Origin: Aquirufa ecclesiirivi
GTDB lineage: Bacteria; Bacteroidota; Bacteroidia; Cytophagales; Spirosomataceae
Direction of reading: 5' to 3'
Assembly (NCBI RefSeq): GCF_011250515.1
Contig: NZ_JAANOP010000001.1
Span: 620,001 to 684,000 of the forward strand
Length of the DNA: 64,000 nt
Below, piece by piece: positions 1-8,828 of this stretch (position 1 is the first letter of the stretch; each line of letters starts with the position of its first letter). Under the pieces are notes generated by a model that was given only the letters and a program-made list of their open reading frames with translations, had not been told where the DNA came from and searched no databases. A program made the position numbers and the translations under genes.

Positions 1-1
1 C

Positions 2-148
2 TTAGAAGGAATCGACAAGCAATTGATCGGTCAAGTGGCGGCTAAAATCAAATCACTTCGTCCAGTGGAGCCTTACAAAGGTAAAGGTGTTCGTTTTGTG
101 GGTGAGCAAGTTCGTCGCAAGGCAGGTAAAGCAGGTGGTAAGAAATAA
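2..148 (+). CDS. rplF: 50S ribosomal protein L6, C-terminal end only
   Basis: The window opens inside this gene; 48 codons and a TAA stop remain. The reading frame gives the typical L6 ending: an IRSLRP-like helix (here [15 protein letters not shown]), then [19 protein letters not shown]6 binds 23S rRNA near the factor-binding site of the large subunit. Its place directly before rplR agrees with spc-operon order in all Bacteroidota. The start and the N-terminal domain are outside the window. Identification rests on this tail plus gene order and is firm. Confidence 0.93.
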   Translation, partial: LEGIDKQLIGQVAAKIKSLRPVEPYKGKGVRFVGEQVRRKAGKAGGKK

Positions 149-193
149 ATAGAAAGCGTGGGCCGGAAATCCACACAAACAAGTTAAATCAAT

Positions 194-541
194 ATGGCAA
201 CAACAAAAGATTTACGTAGACTTCGCATCAAACGTGCGATACGTGCGAAAATAAAAGGTACAGCTGAACGTCCTCGTTTAACTGTTTTCCGTTCCAACAC
301 AGCGATGTACGCTCAGTTGGTGGATGATTTGAGTGGAAAGACGATGATGTCTGCTACCTCATATAAGAAAGGTAAAGTGAACAACAATGTAGAGGCTGCC
401 AAATTAGTAGGAACAGCTATCGCAGATAAGGCCAAAGCTGCTGGAATCACTAAAGTGGTTTTTGATCGTAACGGTTATTTGTATCACGGAAGAATTAAAT
501 CATTAGCTGAAGGCGCTCGCGAGGGTGGCTTACAATTTTAA
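194..541 (+). CDS. rplR: 50S ribosomal protein L18
   Basis: This 115-residue protein is a full-length L18, the 5S rRNA-binding protein of the large subunit. The N-terminus is basic ([22 protein letters not shown]) and is followed by the family signature TVFRSN...YAQLVDD. The C-terminus carries [26 protein letters not shown], the usual L18 end. It lies 45 bases after rplF and 8 bases before rpsE in the spc operon and is surely cotranscribed with them. No Shine-Dalgarno sequence is visible before the ATG, as is normal for this phylum. Confidence 0.97.
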   Translation: MATTKDLRRLRIKRAIRAKIKGTAERPRLTVFRSNTAMYAQLVDDLSGKTMMSATSYKKGKVNNNVEAAKLVGTAIADKAKAAGITKVVFDRNGYLYHGRIKSLAEGAREGGLQF

Positions 542-549
542 TAAAAGAT

Positions 550-1068
550 ATGTCGCATTTACAAGCAAAACCAATTAAGGTTAATGAGGGTGAGTTGAAG
601 GAGAAAGTAGTAGCCATCAACCGTGTTGCCAAAGTGGTAAAAGGAGGTCGTCGTTTCAGTTTTTCTGCTATCGTTGTAGTAGGTGATGGTCACGGAATCG
701 TAGGTTTCGGATTAGGAAAAGCTAACGAGGTAACAGATGCTATCACAAAAGGTATCGAAGACGCTAAGAAAAATTTATTCCAAATTCCTTTGTTGAAGAA
801 CACCGTTCCTCACGAGCAATTAGGTAAGTTCTCTGGTGGTTTCGTATTAATCAAGCCAGCTGCTCCAGGTACAGGATTGATCGCCGGTGGTGCGATGCGT
901 GCTGTCTTAGAATCAGCAGGTGTTCACGACGTATTAGCGAAATCTAAAGGTTCTTCTAATCCTCACAACGTAGTTAAAGCAACAATTGATGCTTTAGTAA
1001 AGATGAGAGCTCCACACACAGTAGCTTTCCAAAGAGGAATTTCTGTAGCTAAAGTATTTAATGGATAA
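550..1068 (+). CDS. rpsE: 30S ribosomal protein S5
   Basis: This 172-residue protein is ribosomal protein S5, a small-subunit protein at the mRNA entry channel that affects decoding fidelity. Residues about 15-80 form the double-stranded RNA-binding-like S5 N-domain ([41 protein letters not shown]). The C-domain follows, with [34 protein letters not shown], which is highly conserved. Length is normal. It follows rplR by 8 bases and precedes rpmD in standard order. The antisense open frame over its 3' end has no support as a gene. Confidence 0.97.
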   Translation: MSHLQAKPIKVNEGELKEKVVAINRVAKVVKGGRRFSFSAIVVVGDGHGIVGFGLGKANEVTDAITKGIEDAKKNLFQIPLLKNTVPHEQLGKFSGGFVLIKPAAPGTGLIAGGAMRAVLESAGVHDVLAKSKGSSNPHNVVKATIDALVKMRAPHTVAFQRGISVAKVFNG

Positions 1069-1103
1069 TCGAGTGCCTTAGTGCCTCTAAAATAGAACAT
1101 ACG

Positions 1104-1283
1104 ATGTCTAAAGTTAAAATTACCCAAGTAAAAAGTGCCATCAAGCGTCCTGAAGTTCAGAAACGTACGATTCAAGCACTAGGATTAGGTAAGATCCGTA
1201 AGAGTGTTGAAGTTGAATTAAACCCAGCTATTGCCGGTATGATTCGTGCAGTCAATCACTTAATTGTAGTAGAGAATATATAA
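1104..1283 (+). CDS. rpmD: 50S ribosomal protein L30
   Basis: This 59-residue gene was read directly from the DNA. The translation starts MSKVKITQVKSAIKRPEVQK and continues with RTIQALGLGKIRKSVEVELNPAI, then ends HLIVVENI. That is a complete L30 of the usual 58-60 residues, a small protein on the outer face of the large subunit. It sits between rpsE and rplO exactly where spc operons carry rpmD. The ATG at 1104 leaves a 35-base spacer after rpsE. Confidence 0.96.
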   Translation: MSKVKITQVKSAIKRPEVQKRTIQALGLGKIRKSVEVELNPAIAGMIRAVNHLIVVENI

Positions 1284-1328
1284 TTTAATTGCGAGTTGCC
1301 CATTAGGGTAGCGTTAAGCCCAATACAC

Positions 1329-1775
1329 ATGAAATTATCTTCATTAAAGCCGGCAGAAGGCTCGGTAAAAACAAGAAAAAGAGTAGGTCGTGGTCAAGGT
1401 TCAGGTCTTGGTGGAACTTCCGCTCGTGGTCACAAAGGAGCGCAGTCTCGTTCAGGTTATTCACGTAAGCGTGGATTTGAAGGAGGTCAAATGCCAATCC
1501 AACGTCGTGTACCTAAGTTTGGTTTCAAAAACATCAATCGTGTAGAATACAAAGCAATCAATTTAGATACCTTACAAGCTTTAGCTGATGCTACTGGTTT
1601 GAAGCAAATCAATTTTGAGACACTTTACAGCCACGGATTAGTATCTAAGTCTGACTTAGTGAAAATCTTAAGCCGTGGAAGTGTTACTTCCGCTTTAGAA
1701 GTTACCGTTAAAGGTTTCTCTGGTGCTGCTAAAGCTGCTATCGAAGCAGCAGGTGGTCAAGCAATTGTTGGTTAA
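1329..1775 (+). CDS. rplO: 50S ribosomal protein L15
   Basis: L15 is a late-assembly protein of the large subunit. The 148-residue product begins MKLSSLKPAEGSVKTRKRVG, then shows the Gly/Arg-rich extension (GRGQGSGLGGTSARGHKGAQ) that threads into rRNA, and a globular C-domain (INLDTLQALADATGL, VKGFSGAAKAAIEAAGGQ). A longer frame from a TTG at 1296 adds 11 residues not found in the family. The ATG at 1329 gives the canonical N-terminus and is preferred. The gene precedes secY by 17 bases. Confidence 0.96.
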   Translation: MKLSSLKPAEGSVKTRKRVGRGQGSGLGGTSARGHKGAQSRSGYSRKRGFEGGQMPIQRRVPKFGFKNINRVEYKAINLDTLQALADATGLKQINFETLYSHGLVSKSDLVKILSRGSVTSALEVTVKGFSGAAKAAIEAAGGQAIVG

Positions 1776-1792
1776 TCCTCTATTCTAAACGA

Positions 1793-3112
1793 ATGAACAA
1801 GCTAATAACAACGTTTAAGCATATCTTCGCGATTGAGGAATTAAGAGGTCGTATTTTTAATACGTTACTTTTTATCACCTTCTTCCGTCTTGGTTCTTAT
1901 ATCGTTCTACCAGGTGTAGATGCGACTAAATTAACACAGGCTGGTGATGGTGGACTCTTTGGTTTGTTGAATATGTTCTCCGGTGGAGCTTTGAGTAATG
2001 CTTCGGTATTTGCTCTTGGTATCATGCCTTATATTTCAGCATCTATCGCTATTCAGTTGTTGACCATTGCTCTTCCTTACTTCCAAAAGATGCAGAAGGA
2101 TGGGGAATCAGGTCGTAAAAAATTAAACCAAATCACACGTATCTTAACGATTTTCGTCACAGCAGCGCAAGGATTTACCTATTTACAAGTTACTATTCCC
2201 GCAGAAGCTATCTTGGTTGATCCATGGTTCTTCCGTCTTTATGGAGTAGCTATCTTGATTGGTGGAACCATGTTATGTATGTGGTTAGGGGAGAAGATTA
2301 CTGACAAGGGTATTGGAAATGGTATTTCTATGTTGATTATGATTGGTATTGTCTCTCGTTTTCCTGCTTCTATATTACAAGAGGCTGGATCACGTGGTAT
2401 GGCAGGAGCCTTATTATTCATCATTGAAATAATAGCTTTATTCTTTGTCGTGATGGGAGCTGTCATGGTAACCCAAGCGGTTCGTCGTATTCCTGTTCAG
2501 TATGCTAAGCAAGTCGTAGGAAGTAAGTTGTCCGTAGGTGGTGAGCGTCAATATATTCCTTTAAAGCTAAATGCTTCTGGAGTTATGCCCATCATTTTTG
2601 CTCAGGCTTTGATGTTTATTCCAGGTTTAGTAGCTCAATCTTTTGCAGAGAAAAGTGAATTTGCTCAATCGGTAGCTCAATCTTTTGGAGATTTTACTAC
2701 TTGGCAATACAATGCTTTATTTGCTTTATTGATTGTTGTGTTTACCTTTTTCTACACTGCGATTTCCATTAATCCAACACAAATTTCGGATGATATGAAG
2801 CGTGGTGGAGGATTTGTTCCAGGTGTTAAGCCAGGAGAAGAAACATCTAATTTCATTGCTAGTATTTTAGACCGCATTACATTGCCAGGTGCTTTGATGT
2901 TGTCTATCATTGCTATTCTACCAGCTGTTGCCAATTTATTTGGAGTGACAAGAGGTTTTGCTTCTTTCTTTGGAGGTACATCCTTGCTTATTTTGGTTGG
3001 TGTGGTTTTAGATACATTACAACAAATAGAAAGTTATTTGTTGATGCGTAAATATGAGGGTCTGATGCAGTCAGGACGTGTGAAAGGACGTTCCGAAATG
3101 ATTAGCCGATAA
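1793..3112 (+). CDS. secY: Protein translocase subunit SecY
   Basis: SecY is the channel of the Sec translocon in the inner membrane; with SecE and SecG it moves unfolded proteins outward and inserts membrane proteins. The 439-residue product has ten hydrophobic segments. Family signatures are visible: LGIMPYISASIAIQLL near residue 80, the LGEKITDKGIGNGISMLI stretch near residue 165-180, and PGVKPGEETSNF near residue 340. Position after rplO and one base before map is the classic spc arrangement. Cotranscription ties translocon supply to ribosome synthesis. Confidence 0.97.
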   Translation: MNKLITTFKHIFAIEELRGRIFNTLLFITFFRLGSYIVLPGVDATKLTQAGDGGLFGLLNMFSGGALSNASVFALGIMPYISASIAIQLLTIALPYFQKMQKDGESGRKKLNQITRILTIFVTAAQGFTYLQVTIPAEAILVDPWFFRLYGVAILIGGTMLCMWLGEKITDKGIGNGISMLIMIGIVSRFPASILQEAGSRGMAGALLFIIEIIALFFVVMGAVMVTQAVRRIPVQYAKQVVGSKLSVGGERQYIPLKLNASGVMPIIFAQALMFIPGLVAQSFAEKSEFAQSVAQSFGDFTTWQYNALFALLIVVFTFFYTAISINPTQISDDMKRGGGFVPGVKPGEETSNFIASILDRITLPGALMLSIIAILPAVANLFGVTRGFASFFGGTSLLILVGVVLDTLQQIESYLLMRKYEGLMQSGRVKGRSEMISR

Positions 3113-3113
3113 G

Positions 3114-3920
3114 ATGATTTATTTAAAGACGCCCCAAGAATTAGCGATCATTCAAGCGAATGGTGAAATTTTAGGAAAGTGTCATGCTGAAGTTGCTAAA
3201 GCCATTCAACCTGGTGTAAGTACCTTAGCTTTAGATAAAATTGCCTACCAGTTTATTAAGGATCATGATGCACATCCTTCCTTTTTAAATTACCAAGTAG
3301 GGGATAAGAAATATGCTTATTCGCTTTGCATCTCAGTGAATGACGTGGTAGTTCATGGATTACCAGGGAGTTTGGAGCTGAAAGAAGGAGATATAATTTC
3401 CATCGATGCCGGTGTTTATAAACATGGTTTTCACGCTGATAGCGCTTATACCTATGCAATAGGTCAAGTGGGAGAGGATGTTGAGAATTTATTAACAAGG
3501 ACGAAAGAGTCTTTGTACCAAGGAATTAAGCAAGCAGTAGCAGGAAAACGTATCGGTGATATAGGTTCAGCAGTGCAGACTTATACCGAGGGATTTGGTT
3601 ACGGAGTAGTTCGGGAATTAGTAGGACATGGAGTAGGTAAAAATTTACATGAAAGTCCAGAAGTTCCTAATTATGGTCGCCGAGGAGATGGTCCTAAATT
3701 AAAAGAGGGAATGGTGATAGCCATTGAACCGATGGTTAATTTAGGAAAGCGTCAAATCACCGTGGATAAGGATGGCTGGACCATTCGGACGGTAGATCGT
3801 AAAGCATCTGCTCATTTTGAACATACCGTAGCAATAGGTAAAAATGAAGCTTTGCAGCTGACAACCTTTAGTTACATTGAAGAAGTATTAAAAACATCAA
3901 CAGTATTGTTGAATATTTAA
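3114..3920 (+). CDS. map: Type I methionine aminopeptidase
   Basis: This enzyme removes the initiator methionine from nascent proteins (EC 3.4.11.18). All five metal ligands of the pita-bread fold are visible in order: Asp in ISIDAGV, Asp in FHADSAY, His in LVGHGVG, Glu in AIEPMVN, and Glu in HFEHTVAI. The 268-residue length is normal for a bacterial type I enzyme without an N-terminal zinc extension. Its ATG lies one base after the secY stop, which points to translational coupling. infA follows after 10 bases. Confidence 0.96.
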   Translation: MIYLKTPQELAIIQANGEILGKCHAEVAKAIQPGVSTLALDKIAYQFIKDHDAHPSFLNYQVGDKKYAYSLCISVNDVVVHGLPGSLELKEGDIISIDAGVYKHGFHADSAYTYAIGQVGEDVENLLTRTKESLYQGIKQAVAGKRIGDIGSAVQTYTEGFGYGVVRELVGHGVGKNLHESPEVPNYGRRGDGPKLKEGMVIAIEPMVNLGKRQITVDKDGWTIRTVDRKASAHFEHTVAIGKNEALQLTTFSYIEEVLKTSTVLLNI

Positions 3921-3930
3921 CATATAAATT

Positions 3931-4149
3931 ATGGCCAAACAATCCTCGATCGAAGTAGATGGCATCATATTGGAAGCCCTTTCGAACGCGATGTTTCGGG
4001 TGGAATTAGAAAATACGCATCAAGTGATTGCGCATATTTCAGGTAAAATGCGAATGAATTACATCAAGATTTTGCCTGGTGATAAAGTGAAGTTAGAAAT
4101 GTCTCCTTATGATTTGAGTAAGGCAAGAATAGTTTATCGTTATAAATAG
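3931..4149 (+). CDS. infA: Translation initiation factor IF-1
   Basis: IF-1 occupies the ribosomal A site during initiation and assists IF-2 and IF-3. The 72-residue product is one OB-fold domain with the conserved [38 protein letters not shown] and [20 protein letters not shown] stretches. Length is exactly that of the bacterial family. It lies between map and rpmJ, the usual alpha-operon side of the cluster. Confidence 0.97.
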   Translation: MAKQSSIEVDGIILEALSNAMFRVELENTHQVIAHISGKMRMNYIKILPGDKVKLEMSPYDLSKARIVYRYK

Positions 4150-4177
4150 TAAGGTTTGACCCATAAATTAAACAAAT

Positions 4178-4294
4178 ATGAAAGTTAAAGCATCGATCAA
4201 AAAGCGTAGTGCAGAATGCAAAGTCATTCGTCGTCACGGAAAGCTTTATGTCATCAACAAGAAGAATCCTAAGTTCAAGCAACGTCAAGGATAA
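4178..4294 (+). CDS. rpmJ: 50S ribosomal protein L36, zinc-free form
   Basis: This 38-codon gene was read directly from the [23 protein letters not shown], then [18 protein letters not shown] and a TAA stop. It is a complete L36, a small protein of the large subunit near the peptidyl transferase region. Classical L36 binds zinc with Cys11, Cys14, Cys27 and His33. Here only Cys14 remains; the others are Ser, Asn and Phe. It is therefore the C-minus form that cannot bind zinc. It sits 28 bases after infA and 43 before rpsM. Confidence 0.95.
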   Translation: MKVKASIKKRSAECKVIRRHGKLYVINKKNPKFKQRQG

Positions 4295-4337
4295 TTCGAA
4301 AGTATTAAATGATTAATAACAACAATTAATTACCTAT

Positions 4338-4715
4338 ATGGCTCGTATTGCAGGGGTTGATATTCCCGACAAAAAAAGAGGAGAAATTGCGTTGACTTAT
4401 ATCTTCGGTATTGGTCGTAGCACTGCTCAAAAGATTTTGACGAAAGCAGAAATTTCGTTTGATAAGAAAGCTGGTGAGTGGAATGATACGGAGGCTAGCG
4501 CCATTCGTGCTATTATTGCAGCCGAATTCAAAACGGAGGGACAGCTTAAGTCTGAGGTTCAATTGAACATCAAGCGTTTGATGGACATTGGATGCTACCG
4601 TGGTTTGCGTCACCGTAAAGGACTTCCTGTACGTGGCCAAAGAACTAAGAACAATTCTCGTACGAGAAAAGGTCGTAGAAAGACAGTTGCTAACAAGAAG
4701 AAAGTAACTAAATAA
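4338..4715 (+). CDS. rpsM: 30S ribosomal protein S13
   Basis: S13 is in the head of the small subunit and makes bridges to the large subunit and contacts the P-site tRNA. The 125-residue product has the N-terminal helix-two-turn-helix domain ([34 protein letters not shown]) and the basic tail [20 protein letters not shown] followed by [16 protein letters not shown]. Length and motifs are standard. It opens the alpha part of the operon (rpsM-rpsK-rpsD-rpoA-rplQ). Confidence 0.97.
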   Translation: MARIAGVDIPDKKRGEIALTYIFGIGRSTAQKILTKAEISFDKKAGEWNDTEASAIRAIIAAEFKTEGQLKSEVQLNIKRLMDIGCYRGLRHRKGLPVRGQRTKNNSRTRKGRRKTVANKKKVTK

Positions 4716-4719
4716 TAAC

Positions 4720-4735
4720 AGGGGATAATTCCCCT
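4720..4735 (+). other. Small hairpin in the rpsM-rpsK spacer
   Basis: Bases 4720-4725 (AGGGGA) and 4730-4735 (TCCCCT) form a perfect 6-bp inverted repeat around a 4-base loop. It lies in the 45-base spacer between rpsM and rpsK. It could be a processing or pausing site. It is not an obvious terminator, because the T-run begins several bases further on. The function is unknown. Confidence 0.35.
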
Positions 4736-4760
4736 ACACAATTTTTATTGATTTTATCCA

Positions 4761-5156
4761 ATGGCACAAGCAAAAAGAAAAGATAAAGCGAAGAAAAGAG
4801 TGGTGGTAGTTGAGTCAGTAGGCCAAGTACACATCAAAGCTTCCTTTAACAACATCATTATTTCAATTACCAATTCAGCAGGACAGGTAATTTCTTGGGC
4901 ATCTGCAGGAAAGATGGGTTTCCGTGGGTCTAAGAAAAACACTCCTTACGCAGCTCAGATGGCAGCATCAAACTGCGCAGCAGTAGCTGTTGAAGCGGGA
5001 ATGAAAAAAGCAGAGGTTTTTGTAAAAGGACCAGGAGCTGGACGTGAGTCAGCTATCCGTACTATCCAAAACTCAGGTATCGAAGTTTCCTTAATTAAGG
5101 ATATCACTCCAATGCCTCACAATGGATGTCGTCCTCCAAAACGTCGTCGCGTTTAA
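4761..5156 (+). CDS. rpsK: 30S ribosomal protein S11
   Basis: S11 lies on the platform of the small subunit and contacts the 3' region of 16S rRNA near the E site. The 131-residue product shows the family core: [53 protein letters not shown]-like (here [17 protein letters not shown]), and the end [18 protein letters not shown]. The short Lys-rich N-terminus ([13 protein letters not shown]) is usual in this phylum. It lies between rpsM and rpsD in standard order. Confidence 0.97.
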   Translation: MAQAKRKDKAKKRVVVVESVGQVHIKASFNNIIISITNSAGQVISWASAGKMGFRGSKKNTPYAAQMAASNCAAVAVEAGMKKAEVFVKGPGAGRESAIRTIQNSGIEVSLIKDITPMPHNGCRPPKRRRV

Positions 5157-5164
5157 TTTTATTC

Positions 5165-5198
5165 ATGTTGGGTAATTAGTAATTATTTTCTCCAACAT
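5165..5198 (+). other. Inverted repeat in the rpsK-rpsD spacer
   Basis: Bases 5165-5171 (ATGTTGG) and 5192-5198 (CCAACAT) pair perfectly over a 20-base AT-rich loop. The spacer between rpsK and rpsD is 103 bases, long for this operon, so it may hold a control site. S4, the product of rpsD, represses the alpha operon by binding leader RNA in enterobacteria. Whether this hairpin has such a role is conjecture. Confidence 0.3.
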
Positions 5199-5259
5199 CA
5201 TTTATTCACTTAATTAATTACTTCATTGTCCACAAGAGGGGCATTGACTTTTAAAAAAA

Positions 5260-5865
5260 ATGGCAAGATACACTGGTCCAAAATCCAAAATTGCACGTCG
5301 TTTCGGCGAAGCAATCTTAGGTCCGAGTAAAGCATTAGCTCGTAAAAATTATGCTCCTGGTATGCATGGTAAAGGGAAACGTTCAAAAGTTTCCGAATAT
5401 GCCATCCAATTAAAGGAAAAACAAAAGGTAAAATATACCTATGGTATTTTAGAACGTCAGTTCGAAAATTTGTTTCACAAAGCCGCCGTTAAAGAAGGTA
5501 TCACAGGTGAGAACTTGTTGAAAATGTGTGAGGCAAGATTGGACAACACAGTATATCGTTTAGGAATTGCTCCTACGCGTCGTGCTGCTCGTCAATTGGT
5601 TATCCACAAACATATCATTGTGGATGGAGATGTAGTAAATGTGCCCTCTTACTCATTACGCCCAGGCCAATTGATCGGTGTACGTGAAAAATCTAAATCT
5701 CTTGAGGTTGTTTCTGATTCGCTTGCGAGCCGTTCACCAAAGCGTTTCAATTGGTTAGAGTGGGATGGAGTGGAGTTAGTTGGTAAATTTACCGCTTTCC
5801 CTGAAAGAGATCAGATCCCTGAAAACTTTAATGAGCAGGCTATTGTCGAATTGTATTCGAAGTAA
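5260..5865 (+). CDS. rpsD: 30S ribosomal protein S4
   Basis: S4 is a primary 16S rRNA-binding protein that starts small-subunit assembly. The 201-residue product has the N-terminal region [20 protein letters not shown], a central [15 protein letters not shown] helix, and the S4 RNA-binding domain about residues 92-150 ([40 protein letters not shown]). The N-terminus has no Cys cluster, so this is the zinc-free form. It precedes rpoA by 71 bases. Confidence 0.97.
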   Translation: MARYTGPKSKIARRFGEAILGPSKALARKNYAPGMHGKGKRSKVSEYAIQLKEKQKVKYTYGILERQFENLFHKAAVKEGITGENLLKMCEARLDNTVYRLGIAPTRRAARQLVIHKHIIVDGDVVNVPSYSLRPGQLIGVREKSKSLEVVSDSLASRSPKRFNWLEWDGVELVGKFTAFPERDQIPENFNEQAIVELYSK

Positions 5866-5936
5866 TAATCTGGTTAATAATACAATTTTAAAGAGTATCA
5901 ATAACGTTTTTTCAAGATCATTTTAAGCTACGAAAT

Positions 5937-6926
5937 ATGTCAATATTAGCATTCCAAATGCCCGAGAAAGTTGTGATGGAGAAAGCCGATGACTTCCACG
6001 GGACATTTGAGTTCAAGCCACTCGAAAAAGGCTACGGTGTTACCATTGGTAACGCACTTCGTAGAATTTTACTTTCCTCTTTGGAAGGTTATGCGATTAC
6101 AAGCGTTAAGATTTCTGGTGTTTTACACGAGTTTTCAGCAATAGAAGGTGTTCATGAAGATGTTTCTGAAATGATCCTTAACTTGAAGAAGATCCGTCTT
6201 AAGAAGGCGCAAGAGATTTTGGAAAATAAAGTAAATATCAAAGTGAAAGGTCAAACTTCCTTTACTGCTGGTGATATTGCTAAATTTACGCCTTATTTTA
6301 CCGTTTTAAATCCTGATTTGGTGATTTGTAACTTAGATTCTTCTAAAGAATTAGAGGTTGAGTTAATCATCGAAAAAGGTCGTGGATATGTACCAGCTGA
6401 TGAGCCTCGTGCGAATGAATTAGCTTTTGGTCACATCGCCATTGATGCCATCTACACACCGATCAAAAATGTTAAATTTAGCATTGAAAATACACGTGTA
6501 GAGCAAAAAACTGACTACGAAAAATTAGTGTTAGATATCGAAACAGATGGTTCTATCCATCCTGAAGATGCATTGAAAGGTGCAGCTTATATCTTAATCC
6601 AACACTTCATGTTATTCTCTGACCAAACCATGACTTTCGAAACGCCAAAAGCGGAGGAAGACAATGTAGTAGACGAAGAGATGTTACACATGCGTAAATT
6701 ATTGAAGACTTCTTTAGCCGATCTAGATTTATCTGTACGTGCTTACAACTGCCTTAAATCAGCAGATGTTCGTACTTTAGGTGAATTAGTGAAATTAGAG
6801 ATTTCAGATATGATGAAGTTCCGTAACTTTGGTAAAAAGTCATTAACTGAGCTAGAACAACTAGTAGAAGAGAAAGGCTTAACCTTCGGAATGGATGTTG
6901 CGAAATATCGTTTAGACGAAGATTAA
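5937..6926 (+). CDS. rpoA: RNA polymerase alpha subunit
   Basis: The alpha subunit dimerizes to start RNA polymerase assembly and contacts activators and upstream DNA. Residues about 1-230 form the N-terminal domain ([46 protein letters not shown]). Residues about 255-320 form the C-terminal helix-hairpin-helix domain ([35 protein letters not shown]). The 329-residue length is normal. It lies between rpsD and rplQ, as in most bacteria, so polymerase and ribosome synthesis are coupled. Confidence 0.98.
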   Translation: MSILAFQMPEKVVMEKADDFHGTFEFKPLEKGYGVTIGNALRRILLSSLEGYAITSVKISGVLHEFSAIEGVHEDVSEMILNLKKIRLKKAQEILENKVNIKVKGQTSFTAGDIAKFTPYFTVLNPDLVICNLDSSKELEVELIIEKGRGYVPADEPRANELAFGHIAIDAIYTPIKNVKFSIENTRVEQKTDYEKLVLDIETDGSIHPEDALKGAAYILIQHFMLFSDQTMTFETPKAEEDNVVDEEMLHMRKLLKTSLADLDLSVRAYNCLKSADVRTLGELVKLEISDMMKFRNFGKKSLTELEQLVEEKGLTFGMDVAKYRLDED

Positions 6927-6981
6927 TTAATCAATTTTTAAATAAGTAATAGGTGGTGGTCATGTAAAACCCACTAACCGC

Positions 6982-6995
6982 AGTCCGAAAGGACT
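6982..6995 (+). other. GNRA-type hairpin in the rplQ leader
   Basis: Bases 6982-6986 (AGTCC) and 6991-6995 (GGACT) pair around a GAAA tetraloop, a very stable RNA motif. The hairpin lies 22 bases before the rplQ start, in the 90-base rpoA-rplQ spacer. Three T follow. A weak attenuator or an RNA-processing site is possible; neither can be shown from sequence alone. Confidence 0.35.
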
Positions 6996-7016
6996 TTTAA
7001 CTTACGAATTAACACA

Positions 7017-7634
7017 ATGAGACACGGAAAAAAATTCAATCACTTAGGAAGAACAGCTTCCCACAGAGCAGCCTTATTATCGAATATGGCATCCTCTTTA
7101 ATTTTACACAAACGTATCGAAACTACTGTTGCGAAAGCAAAAGAATTGCGTAAATATGTTGAGCCTTTAATTACAAAGTCTAAGACAGATAGCACAAACA
7201 ATCGTCGTGTTGTTTTCTCTTACCTTCAGAATAAAGATTCAGTTAAAGAATTATTTGGAATCGTTTCTGAAAAAGTTGCTGCACGTCCAGGTGGTTACAC
7301 TCGTATTATCAAATTAGGAAATCGTCTTGGTGACAACGCTGAGATTTGTTTCATCGAATTAGTTGATTTCAACGAAACAATGCTAGCTGCTTCTGCTGAA
7401 AAGGCTGGTAAAACTCGTAGAAGTCGTCGTTCAGGAGCAAAGAAAGAAGGTCTTGAAGCTACTGCACCAGTAGCAGAAACTCCATCGGCTGAGGTTGTTG
7501 AGGAAGTAGCTGCAGCTGAAGAAGTAGCAGAAGCTCCAGCAGCTGAAGTAGTTGAAGAAGTAGCTGCGGCTGAAGAGCCTGCTGCTGAGGAATCAACAGA
7601 AGAGCCTAAAGAAGAAAAAGGAGAAGATGCATAA
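7017..7634 (+). CDS. rplQ: 50S ribosomal protein L17 with acidic Ala/Glu-rich tail
   Basis: Residues 1-120 are a normal L17 ([60 protein letters not shown]), a protein near the peptide exit tunnel. E. coli L17 has 127 residues; this one has 205. From about residue 140 there is a low-complexity tail built from repeated [10 protein letters not shown] units and ending [12 protein letters not shown]. The tail is strongly negative, opposite to most ribosomal proteins. Similar extensions are known in this phylum but have no firm function. The gene ends the alpha operon and is followed by a strong terminator. Confidence 0.96.
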   Translation: MRHGKKFNHLGRTASHRAALLSNMASSLILHKRIETTVAKAKELRKYVEPLITKSKTDSTNNRRVVFSYLQNKDSVKELFGIVSEKVAARPGGYTRIIKLGNRLGDNAEICFIELVDFNETMLAASAEKAGKTRRSRRSGAKKEGLEATAPVAETPSAEVVEEVAAAEEVAEAPAAEVVEEVAAAEEPAAEESTEEPKEEKGEDA

Positions 7635-7655
7635 TTCATTTCTCTTATAATTTGG

Positions 7656-7692
7656 AAGGGCTTTAACTTTAATTAGTTGAAGCCCTTTTTTT
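7656..7692 (+). terminator. Rho-independent terminator of the ribosomal operon
   Basis: Bases 7656-7667 and 7676-7687 form a 12-bp stem (with one G-T pair) over an 8-base loop. The stem runs directly into seven T (7686-7692). It lies 21 bases after the rplQ stop and separates the alpha operon from carA. Confidence 0.9.
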
Positions 7693-7723
7693 AGATAAAA
7701 AATTATTCAAACATAGATACATT

Positions 7724-8824
7724 ATGAAAATTACAGAATCGACTCCGGCGGTTTTATTGTTGCAAGATGGTACGCTCTTCCATGGGAAAGCATTAGGCAA
7801 AATAGGCACACACGGTGGTGAGATTTGTTTTAATACGGGTATGACGGGTTATCAGGAAATATATACGGATCCATCTTATGCTGGACAAGTAATTATTAAT
7901 ACTACCGCTCATATTGGTAATTATGGTGTGATGGATGCTCAGGAAGCGGAATCCAATCAAGTGCAAATAGCTGGAATGGTTTGTAATGAGTTTTCAAGTG
8001 TTAACTCCCGATTTACTGCTACTGGATCTTTACAAGATTATTTAGAAAAAGCAGGAATAGTAGGTATATCTGGGATCGATACGCGTGCTTTGGTTCGTCA
8101 TATTCGTACCAAAGGAGTGATGAACTGCTTGATTTCGTCTGAAATTTTTGATATCGATTCTCTACAAAAAGAATTAGCTAAAGTGCCTGACATGGAAGGA
8201 CTAGAGCTTTCATCTCAAGTGTGTACTCAAGAAACCTATTTCTTAGGAAGTGAAAATGCAGATTTTAAGGTAGCAGTACTTGATCTTGGGGTTAAGAAAA
8301 GTATATTGAGTAATCTGACTGATCGTGGGTGCTATTTGAAAGTATTTCCAGCTAAGACTTCTTTTGAGGAAATTACTGCATGGCAGCCGGACGGCTATTT
8401 TGTTTCCAATGGCCCAGGTGATCCTGCTGTAATGCCCTATGCTGTAGAAACAGTAAGTCAATTTTTGGCTAGCGATAAACCCGTATTTGGGATTTGTTTA
8501 GGTCACCAAATTTTAGCTCAAGTTTGCGGTTTATCCACCTATAAAATGCACAATGGACATCGTGGATTAAACCATCCTGTTAAGAATTTAGAAACGGGAT
8601 TATCGGAGATTACTTCCCAAAATCATGGATTTGCTGTCCGTATGGAGGAGCTTAGTACAAGTTCACAAGCAAGCCTTACGCACATTAATTTAAATGACCA
8701 GACCGTAGAAGGTTTACGTGTCAAAGGTAAAAAAGCATTCTCGGTGCAACATCATCCAGAGGCTAGCCCAGGGCCACATGATTCCCGATATTTGTTTGAT
8801 CAGTTTATCGATCTTATGCGATAG
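7724..8824 (+). CDS. carA: Carbamoyl-phosphate synthase small subunit (glutaminase)
   Basis: CarA cleaves glutamine and feeds ammonia to CarB to make carbamoyl phosphate (EC 6.3.5.5) for pyrimidines and arginine. The 366-residue protein has the N-terminal CPSase small-chain domain (LEDGTLFHGKALG-like start, CFNTGMTGYQEIYTDPSYAG). The C-terminal class I glutamine amidotransferase domain carries the nucleophile Cys in VFGICLGHQILA and the His/Glu pair in QHHPEASPGPHDS. carB is not next to it and must lie elsewhere. Terminators stand on both sides, so carA is probably expressed alone. Confidence 0.97.
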   Translation: MKITESTPAVLLLQDGTLFHGKALGKIGTHGGEICFNTGMTGYQEIYTDPSYAGQVIINTTAHIGNYGVMDAQEAESNQVQIAGMVCNEFSSVNSRFTATGSLQDYLEKAGIVGISGIDTRALVRHIRTKGVMNCLISSEIFDIDSLQKELAKVPDMEGLELSSQVCTQETYFLGSENADFKVAVLDLGVKKSILSNLTDRGCYLKVFPAKTSFEEITAWQPDGYFVSNGPGDPAVMPYAVETVSQFLASDKPVFGICLGHQILAQVCGLSTYKMHNGHRGLNHPVKNLETGLSEITSQNHGFAVRMEELSTSSQASLTHINLNDQTVEGLRVKGKKAFSVQHHPEASPGPHDSRYLFDQFIDLMR

Positions 8825-8828
8825 AAAT

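Noticed and set aside
963-1497. Minus-strand open frames over rpsE, rpmD and rplO
   Set aside because: They overlap ribosomal protein genes completely and have no recognisable product.
7295-7639. Minus-strand open frame opposite rplQ
   Set aside because: Its Ser/Ala-rich product is simply the reverse of the Ala/Glu tail of L17.
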